A stretch of 27,959 nt of DNA from Chlamydiota bacterium (GTDB taxonomy: Bacteria; Chlamydiota; Chlamydiia; Chlamydiales; Rhabdochlamydiaceae). Each line of letters begins with the position of its first letter. Within the stretch, counting starts at the first letter, position 1. Made by a program: the position numbers and the translations under genes. The notes under the pieces were generated by a model. The model was not told the DNA's origin. It did not search any database and saw only the letters and a list, made by a program, of their open reading frames with translations. Below are positions 14,892 to 25,286 of the stretch, in pieces. The stretch is taken from NCBI GenBank assembly GCA_013041585.1, contig JABEVM010000066.1, positions 1 through 27,959 of the forward strand, in the 5' to 3' direction.

Positions 14892-15641
14892 ATGATACGT
14901 AAAACCCAAAATGGAATTTCTTGGCTTGAATTTTCTCTTCTACAAAATATCCCAGAAATTGTTCATGGGGTTTTCCTCCGCTCTGGAGGAGAAAGTCAAA
15001 AACCATTTGATACTCTGAACGTCAGCGAAGACGTGGGTGATGATCCGAGCCACGTTAGAGAAAATCTTGAGAAAATTTCCCAAATCTTACAAGTCCCAAA
15101 ACTGGTCTTCGGAAAACAAGTCCATCAAACCTGTATCACTCCCATTAGCGAAGGATCCCCTACCTGCACGGAAAATACCGATGCTTTTTATACAAAAACT
15201 TCTCAGATAGGCCTCGTGATTAGACATGCTGACTGCCAAGCAGCTATCTTTGTAGATCCTAAAAAAAGAATCATCGCGAATGCCCACTGCGGATGGCGCG
15301 GTAGCGTTCAGAACATCTATGGAGAAACGATTAAAAAGCTTAAGGAGCTTGGATGCAATCCTAAAGATCTCTTAGTATGCATTTCCCCAAGTTTAGGGCC
15401 TAATCACGCGGAATTCATTAATTACAAACAAGAGCTTCCAGAAAGCTTTTATTCCTTCCAGAAAATCCCCTATTACTTTGATTTTTGGGAAATTAGTAAG
15501 CATCAACTCCAGCAAGCTGGAATCTTACCCAATCACATCGAAGTCGCCTCTATTTGCACCTACGAGAATGCAGAAGATTTTTTCTCCTACCGTAGAGAAA
15601 AGATAACAGGAAGAAATGCAACTGTGGTTGCCTTAGCATAA
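14892..15641 (+). CDS. pgeF: PgeF/YfiH laccase-domain protein
   Basis: A member of the multicopper-oxidase-like YfiH family, described as purine nucleoside phosphorylase/adenosine deaminase (LACC1-like) and as a peptidoglycan-editing factor. The 249 residues show the zinc site: His78 in KQVHQT, Cys115 in RHADCQ, His132 in NAHCGWRG. The C-terminal signature ICTYENAEDFFSYRRE is also present. It is cytoplasmic and of usual length. The ribosome binding site is weak. It follows the F-box/LRR gene by 47 bases but is probably unrelated in function. With PBP2 in the window, a part in peptidoglycan quality control is possible but not shown. Confidence 0.92.
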   Translation: MIRKTQNGISWLEFSLLQNIPEIVHGVFLRSGGESQKPFDTLNVSEDVGDDPSHVRENLEKISQILQVPKLVFGKQVHQTCITPISEGSPTCTENTDAFYTKTSQIGLVIRHADCQAAIFVDPKKRIIANAHCGWRGSVQNIYGETIKKLKELGCNPKDLLVCISPSLGPNHAEFINYKQELPESFYSFQKIPYYFDFWEISKHQLQQAGILPNHIEVASICTYENAEDFFSYRREKITGRNATVVALA

Positions 15642-15740
15642 TAGAGCTGATTTTAAATATATGCTCATCAGAAGCAATTTTTATTTTGAAACGCACAAAC
15701 TCTAATAAAATTTATATCAACCATTATTCAAGCAAGGAAG

Positions 15741-15759
15741 AATCTTTCTAAGAAAGATT
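15741..15759. promoter_or_regulatory. Inverted repeat upstream of RHS locus
   Basis: AATCTTTC, a TAA centre and GAAAGATT form a perfect 8-base-arm inverted repeat 71 bases before the gene at 15831. There is no T-run after it, so it fits an operator or an mRNA leader hairpin better than a terminator. An A+T-rich stretch with TTGAAA (15686-15691) precedes it, but no -10 box has proper spacing. Confidence 0.4.
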
Positions 15760-15830
15760 AAAAGTCTGTTGCCTTCAATCGACTCAAGGAGCACCATGTT
15801 TTCATCGAACTTTCAAAGTTAGGTGCAAAA

Positions 15831-16478
15831 ATGGATAAATTAAAAACAATTTTCCTAGTTTTTACATTCCTATGCTTCGTAAATATAGCCGCTGCCGAAG
15901 ATTCTTCAAGACCTATTTTAAAAATCATTCCAGCTCCTAAAAACCTTAAAGATGAAAATGTCTGCGACTATCTACTCGTTGTTGAAAACTTTTCGAAAGG
16001 AGAATTGTTTTTAATCACTTCCGAAAAGTTCTTTTTTCGTGACTTTGGGCAATTTACTCAGGGAACCCTTTTGGAAGATCCTCCTCTTTTCTTTGCAATC
16101 AGAGCTGAAGATTACCCTCAAAGCGATAGAATTTTACTACGCTGCGTAGACATTTCAAAAAATTCCGGAACACTAATTTATTTTACTCCTAATCCAAGCG
16201 TAGAAGATTTCTCTGACAACGATGATGATGACACAAAAATTGAGAGTAATTTGAAAACCATTGAAAATTATCTCATTCAATTAGGAAACAAGAAAATCTA
16301 TACTTTGGTCGATTTAACAGAATTTCAGAAGGAAAGAAATGAAGTAATTTTGAGTGATAACAGCCCATCTAAAATTAATCCATTACCAATTCTCCCTAAG
16401 CATTCTTTTCCCTCCATATCAAACATAGGTATTCATTCGGATCTAAAAAACGAAAATGTAAAAAAAGGTGATAGCTAA
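15831..16478 (+). CDS. Secreted protein of unknown function before RHS gene
   Basis: I do not recognise this 215-residue protein. It begins with a clear Sec signal peptide (hydrophobic 7-18, likely cleavage after AAA at about 22). A beta-rich region follows (about 28-120), with CDYLLVVENFSKGELFLIT and IYFTPNP, then an Asp-rich stretch (DNDDDD, about 129-134), and a low-complexity Ser/Pro/Lys tail. AGGTG lies just before the ATG. It lies 84 bases upstream of the giant RHS gene in the same direction and is probably co-transcribed. An accessory, chaperone-like or shielding role for the RHS protein is possible but rests only on position. Confidence 0.75.
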   Translation: MDKLKTIFLVFTFLCFVNIAAAEDSSRPILKIIPAPKNLKDENVCDYLLVVENFSKGELFLITSEKFFFRDFGQFTQGTLLEDPPLFFAIRAEDYPQSDRILLRCVDISKNSGTLIYFTPNPSVEDFSDNDDDDTKIESNLKTIENYLIQLGNKKIYTLVDLTEFQKERNEVILSDNSPSKINPLPILPKHSFPSISNIGIHSDLKNENVKKGDS

Positions 16479-16562
16479 GAGATCTTAACCCTATTTATGA
16501 ATTTTTAAAACTCGACATCTTTACAATTTTTTAACAAATGCGGATTCCAGCTGAGAGGTTGT

Positions 16563-19500
16563 ATGAAATACGTCCGACTTTTTCTTATTTTGATTTTTCT
16601 AGTCCCCAACCTACTTTTAGCAGAAAGTAAGGCAAAATTTCATGGTAAACGAGACAAAGACTATCAAAACGCTATAGAAGAACAAAACCAAATTGATTTT
16701 CGTATTAAGCAATTTAACAATCTGCATCCTCATGAAATGGATCAAGCAAAAGGTATTTTTGATGATGCCATTCTCTGTTGTACAAGAGGAATTGCTCATT
16801 TAGATAATATGATTGAAGCTACCGGGAGACAAAGGAGATGCGAAGATTGTTCACGAAATCGTCGTAGGGCTAAAGAACTTAAAACAACCTTTCTTGAAAC
16901 TTACAAGAATCTATGTATTCCTAGATGGAACATTGAGCTTGAAGGTTTTATAAAACTAAAAACAGAAGAAAGTGAACGAGAAGCTCTCTTAGCAAAGAAA
17001 AAACTAGAAAATATCGAATCTCTCAAAGAAGAGGAGAAAATTCTCGCATTGCAAGGAGCAAGTGTTCACATCGACAATGTAATCGCTCATTACGAACATT
17101 TTCTTGCTACGCTTCTTATCATAGGAGATGAAAGTTATCGATTAGGACTACGTCAATTACAAGAAAGTGTAAAAAATAATTTATCCGCTTACAAATCCTT
17201 AAAACAAAATATTGCACTCGAATTGGCCTGTGCAATTTTTAATGAGGGAAAGAAAAAAAGTGAAGAAGCCTATAAAAAAGAAATCTCATCGAGACCTATT
17301 TATGAAACAGACTCCGTAATCAACAATCTTAAAGAAGCGGCAGGTTTTTATAAGGAAGCTTGCTCAAGCTCTGAAAAAGCCTTAAAAACCCTCGAGCCTC
17401 TTCCTTTAGAAAAAGAAAAACAAACTTTGCGAAATGAGATCACTCAGCTACAAAAAAATGAAAAAAGATGTGCTGATGCTGTACAAAATTGGCCAAAGGT
17501 CGTTGAAGAAGAAAAGAAAATTTTGAAAGAAAAGCTAGCCCTTCTAAAAGAAGAGATGCAAGTAACAGAAAGTAGGGATCTCATAAGGCACTCTTTTACC
17601 ATCCAAAAACAAATGATTCCTATTATGGATGTGCTCGTAAAATGTAACGAACTCGATCAAAACGAACTGGATTTGTTGCAAAAAAATATGGATTTTTTTG
17701 ACGTTCTTCAAGATTTGGGTCGTTTAACGGACTCCACAGAAAGTGACCTTCCAGAATTTTCTGTAGGCCCTCATTTTTTTGATCAAGACAATAGCTCAGT
17801 TGTAAAATCCCAGCCATGGCCTTTGGCATTGCTTGAAAAGAAGAAACGGGTAATCGAAAAGAAAAAAGAGGGCCTTAAAATAAGACCAAAAGACACCTCT
17901 TCTGCAATCCTTTCTGATTTTGTAAAACAAATGAAGAAAAACCCAGTGGCCCTTACAGAATATGTCTATAATGAAATCCAGCTCGTCGATCCTTTTTTAC
18001 AAAGAGAAAATGGGGTTTTTATCCCTCCTTCCATCCATCGAAGTACAAATACTGTCTTTTTAGACAAACAAGGCTCTCCTTGGGAACAATGTATGCTTCT
18101 TGTAGAACTTTTACAGATAGCTGGGTATCAAGCGGAGTATGCAGAAGGCTCTATTTGCTCTCTCCCTAAAGATTTCGTAGAAAAAATGTTAGATGCGACG
18201 CTTTCGGAAGAAGAAGTTTTCCTTAAATATCCTTGGGTACGTTTTTTCGATGGAGAAAAGTGGATTTCTCTTTTTCCTTGGATGAAGGAAATCGAAGTTT
18301 CAAAAGGTCATGATGTCTATAAGTTGCTTCCAGAAGCCTATGCAAGTGCAAATCGTTTTATCTTGCGCTATTTGACAAACGATGAAAATATTTTGCGTCA
18401 TATCGGTCCCGATGGGGATGATACGGCGGGAACGCTTTTTGTACGTTTGGTAGGAGAAGAGCTAAGAAAGAAAGGGCTTTCCCTGGATGATGTTGGGACG
18501 CGCAGAACTCTATGTAAAAAGCAGTACGTTTCCTGGGAAGATTTCCCACGGCCTTCCATCCAAGGAAATTTCCGAACTATGGAAAGTTTGGACAAAGAAA
18601 ATGCGCTTTTTGCAAAAATCAACTTAGAAATATTTTCTGCAAAGCATCCTGAGAAAAAACTAACAACAAAACATACACTTGTAAGTTTAGATGATCCTTT
18701 TTCTATTTGGTTTTCTGACAAAGAAGGCGCTGATTATAAACTTCACCTGAAAATTGGATCTGAAGCCGAGCAATTACTTGCTTTAGATCCTAATGATCAT
18801 ACTGTTCTTATTAAAGTATCCTATGATTCCCCAACCGGAATAAAGTTAGCGCAAGAGGAACAAACGTTATCCATAGGAAGAGGAACGAAAGCTTCTTTAT
18901 GTTTTCATTTTGGAGGAACAAGTTCCAAGAAAACTTCACTATTTTTTGATCGATTCTTGCAGCAAACAGATGAAGAAAAGAATATTCAAGCCTTTCTTTC
19001 GTTTCTTGGGAATGCTTATTTTGAAAAATGTTCTAAATCAGAGCAAATTCTAGCCTCTTTGCATAAGACTCTTCCTAAGAGCGTGTTCGCTTTCGGCCTA
19101 GCTAAACTAGCTTCAGATCTCTCCAAAGAAAGCGGGACTCCTAAGGAGCATCCTCAAGTCGATATGCTTTGGTTTACTTCCAAAGATGATCGTAGCCCCT
19201 CTGATGATCTTGCACAATTTATAGCACTTGATTGTGTAGATAAATCATCCAAAGAACATCAAATTCTACGAGAGATTTTTTTCGATCACTATGCTGTCTC
19301 CGCCATAAAACTTCTTCAATTAGCTCATCTGGAACATCAAAAAAAAGGTCGAGAAGGAACTGGATTTGTTATTCTTAATAAGAAGAAGTTCCTCGATCTA
19401 GAAAATCATTCTGAGAATGCTAAGCAACTTCATTTTTCTCACCTTACGGAACAAGCTTTTGACCAGATCAAAAAACACGGAAAAGATCAATGGACAGTTT

Positions 19501-22500
19501 TAGGCAATGTTTTTAATGGTGACTTACTAAATCCAGAGGATGAAAATGTCTACGCATTCATTACGCCTGGGTTAATATCTAGCTTAGATGGAAATACCTT
19601 GTATGCAAATGGATTACAAACTCCTTCCTACACGGGAATAGGATCCCTTTTGATTCATCCTGTAAAGGGGGATTCTTTAATTTCAGATCATGCGAATGTA
19701 CTTCATGGAGGAATCGGATCGGGGTTCTCAAATAATAATGGCGGAAACCTAGCTGCCCAGCGATACAATACCGCTTCGCAAAATTATTCTCCGTCATCAC
19801 AATGGTCTTTCAGTGGATCTTCAGCAGGGTTTCATATACCACCTCTATCCTCAAGCATAAATACAACTTCATCTGTCAAAATTCCTATAACCCCTCTCAA
19901 TCCTTCTACGTTTTCTGCTGCCACAAGTCGAGTTGAATTGACAAGACAAGTAACAAGTTTTCCTGGAGGAAATCTTGGAGCCTCTTCTTTTTTCAATACG
20001 CAAAAAATCGTTCATTCAAGGTCAACTCCACAGCTTCTTGCTAAAGATAGATTTTCACCTTCTATCCTAAGAAACCCAATACCTGTGGAAATAAAGGGTT
20101 CAGATAAATTTTTCCCTGATGTGAAAAATCCTCGTGTGGGGGCAAATATTGCTACAGATAGGACTTCTTCGCGAAATATTTTATTAGCTCCTAAGCAACA
20201 TAGTTATGCTAATCAAAAAGCATCTCTCGCGCCTACTGCTTTAGATACAAAAGCTGCTGATAAGGTATTAAAGAACTCTGAACTTTCTAACGCAAAATAT
20301 AAAACTGTTCCTTTTATAAAAATGGATGGATTTAAGTCGGACGTCAGACAAGATTTCAAACCATTATCTTATTTCGTAAACGATCCCGTAGATGTAGTTA
20401 CAGGAGCCTTTTATATAGATGAGGTTGATCTTACATTGCCTGGTTCCTTTCCGCTAGAGATCCGCCGTAACTACAATAACCAAAACCCTATTCAAGGAAA
20501 GCTCGGAGTTGGTTGGAAGTTAAGCCTCAATCCTTATCTTGTAGAAGAAAGTGATAAAATTCATGCGGCTGAAATGGATGGGACTATTATTGTTTATACA
20601 AAGAATATAAATAATTTGAAGTGGGAAGTCCTTCCTGAACATAATCCGGATTTATGCAATTTTACCAAAAAAGGGATTGGTAGTATTGCCAATCCTTTCC
20701 ATGCATATATAGAGACAAGTGGTGAAAACAAGATATTGTATGGCTGCGATGGTTCAAAACGAGTTTTCGAAAATAATCTTCTAAAAACATGGACAAATGC
20801 TTCTGGAAGTGTCTTAAATTTCTCTTATGAGAAAAATCAACTCACTGATATTGAAAGCTCTAGTGGATTCTTCTTGGGATTTGATTATAACCATAAAGGA
20901 AAAATCTTAAAAATCCATGCAAGCGGTGGGCGCACAGTCTCTTACGAGTATGATCCCCTTGACAACCTCACGAAAGTATGCCTGCCTAATGACGCTATTA
21001 TTTCTTATGAATATGATAAATTTCATCAAATCATTAGAGAAACAAAACCTCACGGAAAAGTTTTAGAAAATATCTATGATGAGGTGGGTCGAGTAATAGA
21101 GCAAAGGTCTCCAGTTGGACCAAAAGAGCAGATTCAGCCAAGCGCTTACTTTACATATTACGAGGACGAAAAAAACTCGAGTGACGATGAAGATGAATAT
21201 TCTATTACTCTGGTAAAGGATTCTTCAGGAGCTACGACAACGTATAAAATTTTCAACAGCCAAATCTACAAAATCATCGATCCTTTAGGCTATGAAACCT
21301 TACAGTCTTGGTTTATCAATGAATTCGCTTGGTTTGATGCAGAAACAGAAACCAAACTTCTTTGGAAACTAGACCATTTGTCAGCAGACAGTGTATCAAC
21401 TGGAGCATGGCCAAGAAGCCTAAAGTCTTCCAAAGACAAACGCGGGCTTGTTACTTCCTACCTCTACGATGACCAAGGAAATCCTACGCAAATCACCTTA
21501 AGTGGCGCTGACCTCACAGGGAAAGGTGACACCCTGATTATGAAAAAATTTACCTATAATAAATTAAATCTTTGTACCCAAGAAGAGGTCCTAAATAGAA
21601 AAACGCTCACCTCTTACGATTCGAAATTTTCCTATTTGCCCAAGAGAATCGAAAGATTCGTAGAAGACAAATCTGTTTCTTTTGTGAATTGGGACTATAA
21701 CGAACTTGGACAAGTAAAAAAGGAAAACAACAATGGGGCTATCACGCTTTGGGAATATGATGATAGAGGATTTCCATCTAAAATCATTCAAAAGTCCAGT
21801 ATGGATGATACAAGGATTGATGATTCGGATGTAGTTACCGAATACGTTTATAACCATCAAGGACAATGTATACAAAAGACTACTGCTGATAGTACCCAGC
21901 AAAATGACTACGACCTAATGGGAAATCAACTTAACTCTTTGGTTTTTTCTCACACTGGAAAAATCCTTTCTGCAACTCGAGTAAAATATAATCTAAACAA
22001 TCAGATCGAATGGCAACAAGGTACCCATCCTGAAGATATTAAGGTTTTTTCTTACAATGCATCCGGCCGCATTGGTACCTGCGAGCAAGTCATTCTCCCC
22101 TCTCAAGAAATTGCAAAAACGTATTATAAATACGATACTCGAGAAAATTTGATTCAAGAAGTTGATGCCCTGGGTTACATAACACATCTTGAATACGATG
22201 CTTTAGGAAGAGTGATTTCTTCTAAAAAAGAAGGTCTTATAAATACATTTTCGTATGAAGCAGGTGGCTTGCTGGAATCTTCCACTACACCAAGTAAAGC
22301 CAAAACCACTCGGTCCTATACTACAAACGGTCTTTTGAAATGGGAAACCTATCCCGATGAAACTACAAGATCTGTTGTTTATGATTTTTTTGGCCGTCTG
22401 CTTCAAGAAACTAATAACGGAATCACTTGGGAAATAATCTATGATGATGCAAATAACCTAGTCACTCGCATTCATAAAGAAAGTGGAACGAAAGAAATTC

Positions 22501-25286
22501 GAGAATTCGATGCTAGAGGCAACCTCATCCGACTTACGGACACATCAGGTGCTGTATTCGAAAAAACATATGATGGCTTAAATCGCTTAACAAGTGAGAC
22601 TTTGCCTACAGGAGAGAAAACCACCTGGAGTTACCACGAAAATGAAGTAACTCGATGCTTTGCGAATGGAGAAAAAAAGATAGAATTCTATGAAGGAGGA
22701 GAAGTCGTTGATAGCAAAGTGTTTGATAGCGATGGTAACCTCTTAGAGCACATCTACGTTGCTAATCATCCAGAGCTGCACATACAAGAAAGAACTCATG
22801 GAAATATCACCACCTCTACTTGGATGAATTCGCTTGGAAAGCCAATTTGCATAGAAGAAGGAAATATAACTACCAAATATGAGTACGATCTTCTGGGTAA
22901 CTGTATTTCTTCTACCGACGGTGAAGGAAGAGTCACAAAGCAGAGTTTTGATCCACATGGACGTATGATAAAAAAAGAAATCTCAGACGGATCCATACTT
23001 TCCTATGTGTATGACGAAGATTCTAATCTCATAGAATACAATCTTCCCGGAAATAAGGCATGGAAAGCAAAATACGACAACATGGGAAGAAAAATTTTTG
23101 AAGAACTACAAGCAGATGGAAGGTCATCGGAAAAATGGAGCTATACGTATAAAAATGGAAGGCTCATAAAATCTGAAGATCCAATGGGAAAGATCCATGA
23201 TTACCTCTATGATTCGCAAGGAAGGCTCATTGAAGAAAGTATTGATAGATATATGCGCAAGTTTACCTACGATCCAAGAGGCATGATTGCTTCTGCAGAA
23301 GAACTGGGCGAAGGGGAAGAAAAGTCTATTATCAAACGTTCTTACGATCAATCTGGACGACTCATTCAAGAAGTTATTTCCCTTAACGAGCAAACTATTC
23401 AAGAAACGAACCAAACCTGGAATCCATCAGGAAGATCCTTACAAATTGGCGATCACATACGTACTTTGTTTTATCAAAATGGTAAGCTACATGGAGTTTG
23501 GGCAGGTGATGTACAACTCTCTTACGAATACTATACAAGTGGAAGAGTATCCAAACTGGTCAATCCTTTTGGAGGAAAAGAAATCAGATATAATAATTCC
23601 TCACTACCAGAAACTATTCAGATGAACATTGGTGGTAACATCTACCACGAATCCCTTGTATGGGATAAATCAGGAAAACTCTCAGCTTATCAAAATAATA
23701 ATGAAAGAAAATTCTTCAACTACACCCTACGTGGTGATATCCAATCTATTTTGGTAGAAGATTTTTCTACAAACCATCAATACCCAAAACAAGTCTCTCA
23801 AGAAATGTATGAGTTTGATTTCGGAGGTCATGGTCCTGGTATTCGAACTTCAGCTCCAAAACATCAAGTTCATGAAGTAGATCCGTTCGGAAAAATTCGC
23901 ACCGAAGAGATAAACGGACTAAGAATGAGAACTCATTATGATGAGATGGGCAACGTTACATCATACAATTGTAAAGAACTGAAATATGATCCTTGGGGAA
24001 GGCTTATAGAATTTTATGCTGATACATACACTTGGAAAGCTTCCTACGATGCACTAGGCCGAAGATTACAAACTACTTACACTCCAATAAGAGGTGATGC
24101 AATTGTTACTACTTCCCTATATGATCCCGAAGAAGAATTTACAGAGATTGGGGTTCACTCGAATCAGAAAACCTTCTGGAAAATCTATGGGCCTAACTCC
24201 TGCGATGCCATAGTAGATGAGACTGGGGAAACTATCTATCTAACTCATAACGCCCAAGGTCATCTTACTTGGATGACATCCCCTAGAGGAATTTTTAAAA
24301 ACGAAGAAGTCATCTCTGCTTATGGTCCGCAAGGATACCCTTATCCTATCAAGGCGGATTTACTTTCTTATGCCAAATCTCTTTCTTGGTTAAGTAGAAA
24401 TGTTGACCCAACTGGTCTCATTTGGATGGGGGCTAGGTACTATGATCCTACTATAGGAAGGTTCATTTCTCAGGATCCTATTGGAAGACCTATTTGCTCA
24501 GACCTGTATTCTTATGCAAACGGCGATCCAATCAATTACTATGATCCTGATGGAAGGTTTGAGTCTCCTATGTATCAGACAACAGAACCTACTGTGGTCG
24601 GAGATCCAATCTATGAAAAAATGAGCCATAAAGCTTTTAGACAGATCTCTGATCTTTTCCCAATTCGTTCAGGTTCTTATCAAGTAGGTACTAAAGAATA
24701 CCCTAATCTTGGAATTGGCTATATCAACGGGGTCGGTACTGAATTTAAAACTGGTTTGCAGTCAGCCATGAGATTTAGTGAGTACGCAGGAGGTGCGAAA
24801 ATAAATTTTATACATAATGCTACACACTCTTTACCTATAGATGTTTTAGAATGTCACCTAGGATATAAGAGAGCTCCTAGTATTCCTGTAAATCTTTTAA
24901 TAAGACAGTGGAAGGATTTTATTTTTACACATGGACCTGATGCCAAATTTTTGCAGATATGTCATAGTGGAGGCGCTATTCATGTAAAAAATGCTTTGCT
25001 TGGCTTAGACGACGCTTCCCGTAAAAGAATTATAGTTTTAGCTTTAGCTCCCGCTACAATTATTCCTAAGGAGCTTTGCCATAACTCCTATAATTATGTA
25101 AGTAAAAGAGATTTTGTGCCATACCTTGATTTCAAAAATGCTATGAGATATGGGAATCAACTTGAGCGATTAACTCCTCACAAAAATGCGAGTTTTTTTG
25201 ATCATTCTATTGAAAGCCCAACTTTTGAAAGACGCATCAGAAGAGATATAACCAGTACTCTTAACGAATTTGGAGGAAACAGATGA
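16563..25286 (+). CDS. Giant secreted RHS/YD-repeat protein with C-terminal alpha/beta hydrolase domain
   Basis: 2907 residues, with AGAGG before the start. Domains in order: Sec signal (1-20); charged helical stalk to about 460 with a CxxC (CEDC); a transglutaminase-like domain (about 470-640) whose catalytic position is altered to GSPWEQC (504-510); a mixed region; a Ser/Asn/Thr-rich linker (about 1040-1140); DUF6531 from DPVDVVTGAF (1274); YD repeats to about 2610; and the RHS core end DPTGLIWMGARYYDP (from 2615) to DPDGRF (2661-2666), where family members cut themselves. The last 241 residues differ from the core and show a hydrolase pattern: a nucleophile elbow CHSGG (Ser2802, Cys in place of the first Gly), Asp2850 in KRDFVP (or Asp2856), and His2881 in FFDHS. 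I recall similar HNATH and ICHS motifs in chlamydial DUF687 proteins; this is unchecked. RHS proteins form shells that hold a toxic C-terminus. No PAAR domain is present, so export would be by Sec. Its TGA overlaps the next start. Confidence 0.9.
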   Translation: MKYVRLFLILIFLVPNLLLAESKAKFHGKRDKDYQNAIEEQNQIDFRIKQFNNLHPHEMDQAKGIFDDAILCCTRGIAHLDNMIEATGRQRRCEDCSRNRRRAKELKTTFLETYKNLCIPRWNIELEGFIKLKTEESEREALLAKKKLENIESLKEEEKILALQGASVHIDNVIAHYEHFLATLLIIGDESYRLGLRQLQESVKNNLSAYKSLKQNIALELACAIFNEGKKKSEEAYKKEISSRPIYETDSVINNLKEAAGFYKEACSSSEKALKTLEPLPLEKEKQTLRNEITQLQKNEKRCADAVQNWPKVVEEEKKILKEKLALLKEEMQVTESRDLIRHSFTIQKQMIPIMDVLVKCNELDQNELDLLQKNMDFFDVLQDLGRLTDSTESDLPEFSVGPHFFDQDNSSVVKSQPWPLALLEKKKRVIEKKKEGLKIRPKDTSSAILSDFVKQMKKNPVALTEYVYNEIQLVDPFLQRENGVFIPPSIHRSTNTVFLDKQGSPWEQCMLLVELLQIAGYQAEYAEGSICSLPKDFVEKMLDATLSEEEVFLKYPWVRFFDGEKWISLFPWMKEIEVSKGHDVYKLLPEAYASANRFILRYLTNDENILRHIGPDGDDTAGTLFVRLVGEELRKKGLSLDDVGTRRTLCKKQYVSWEDFPRPSIQGNFRTMESLDKENALFAKINLEIFSAKHPEKKLTTKHTLVSLDDPFSIWFSDKEGADYKLHLKIGSEAEQLLALDPNDHTVLIKVSYDSPTGIKLAQEEQTLSIGRGTKASLCFHFGGTSSKKTSLFFDRFLQQTDEEKNIQAFLSFLGNAYFEKCSKSEQILASLHKTLPKSVFAFGLAKLASDLSKESGTPKEHPQVDMLWFTSKDDRSPSDDLAQFIALDCVDKSSKEHQILREIFFDHYAVSAIKLLQLAHLEHQKKGREGTGFVILNKKKFLDLENHSENAKQLHFSHLTEQAFDQIKKHGKDQWTVLGNVFNGDLLNPEDENVYAFITPGLISSLDGNTLYANGLQTPSYTGIGSLLIHPVKGDSLISDHANVLHGGIGSGFSNNNGGNLAAQRYNTASQNYSPSSQWSFSGSSAGFHIPPLSSSINTTSSVKIPITPLNPSTFSAATSRVELTRQVTSFPGGNLGASSFFNTQKIVHSRSTPQLLAKDRFSPSILRNPIPVEIKGSDKFFPDVKNPRVGANIATDRTSSRNILLAPKQHSYANQKASLAPTALDTKAADKVLKNSELSNAKYKTVPFIKMDGFKSDVRQDFKPLSYFVNDPVDVVTGAFYIDEVDLTLPGSFPLEIRRNYNNQNPIQGKLGVGWKLSLNPYLVEESDKIHAAEMDGTIIVYTKNINNLKWEVLPEHNPDLCNFTKKGIGSIANPFHAYIETSGENKILYGCDGSKRVFENNLLKTWTNASGSVLNFSYEKNQLTDIESSSGFFLGFDYNHKGKILKIHASGGRTVSYEYDPLDNLTKVCLPNDAIISYEYDKFHQIIRETKPHGKVLENIYDEVGRVIEQRSPVGPKEQIQPSAYFTYYEDEKNSSDDEDEYSITLVKDSSGATTTYKIFNSQIYKIIDPLGYETLQSWFINEFAWFDAETETKLLWKLDHLSADSVSTGAWPRSLKSSKDKRGLVTSYLYDDQGNPTQITLSGADLTGKGDTLIMKKFTYNKLNLCTQEEVLNRKTLTSYDSKFSYLPKRIERFVEDKSVSFVNWDYNELGQVKKENNNGAITLWEYDDRGFPSKIIQKSSMDDTRIDDSDVVTEYVYNHQGQCIQKTTADSTQQNDYDLMGNQLNSLVFSHTGKILSATRVKYNLNNQIEWQQGTHPEDIKVFSYNASGRIGTCEQVILPSQEIAKTYYKYDTRENLIQEVDALGYITHLEYDALGRVISSKKEGLINTFSYEAGGLLESSTTPSKAKTTRSYTTNGLLKWETYPDETTRSVVYDFFGRLLQETNNGITWEIIYDDANNLVTRIHKESGTKEIREFDARGNLIRLTDTSGAVFEKTYDGLNRLTSETLPTGEKTTWSYHENEVTRCFANGEKKIEFYEGGEVVDSKVFDSDGNLLEHIYVANHPELHIQERTHGNITTSTWMNSLGKPICIEEGNITTKYEYDLLGNCISSTDGEGRVTKQSFDPHGRMIKKEISDGSILSYVYDEDSNLIEYNLPGNKAWKAKYDNMGRKIFEELQADGRSSEKWSYTYKNGRLIKSEDPMGKIHDYLYDSQGRLIEESIDRYMRKFTYDPRGMIASAEELGEGEEKSIIKRSYDQSGRLIQEVISLNEQTIQETNQTWNPSGRSLQIGDHIRTLFYQNGKLHGVWAGDVQLSYEYYTSGRVSKLVNPFGGKEIRYNNSSLPETIQMNIGGNIYHESLVWDKSGKLSAYQNNNERKFFNYTLRGDIQSILVEDFSTNHQYPKQVSQEMYEFDFGGHGPGIRTSAPKHQVHEVDPFGKIRTEEINGLRMRTHYDEMGNVTSYNCKELKYDPWGRLIEFYADTYTWKASYDALGRRLQTTYTPIRGDAIVTTSLYDPEEEFTEIGVHSNQKTFWKIYGPNSCDAIVDETGETIYLTHNAQGHLTWMTSPRGIFKNEEVISAYGPQGYPYPIKADLLSYAKSLSWLSRNVDPTGLIWMGARYYDPTIGRFISQDPIGRPICSDLYSYANGDPINYYDPDGRFESPMYQTTEPTVVGDPIYEKMSHKAFRQISDLFPIRSGSYQVGTKEYPNLGIGYINGVGTEFKTGLQSAMRFSEYAGGAKINFIHNATHSLPIDVLECHLGYKRAPSIPVNLLIRQWKDFIFTHGPDAKFLQICHSGGAIHVKNALLGLDDASRKRIIVLALAPATIIPKELCHNSYNYVSKRDFVPYLDFKNAMRYGNQLERLTPHKNASFFDHSIESPTFERRIRRDITSTLNEFGGNR

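Noticed and set aside
23287..23625. 112-codon second frame within the RHS gene
   Set aside because: It lies in another frame of the YD-repeat region without a ribosome binding site; the repeat composition produces such frames.
16563..25286. RHS gene as a decayed or fused assembly artefact
   Set aside because: The frame is intact over 2907 codons, the domain order is coherent, and the end couples to the next gene by ATGA.
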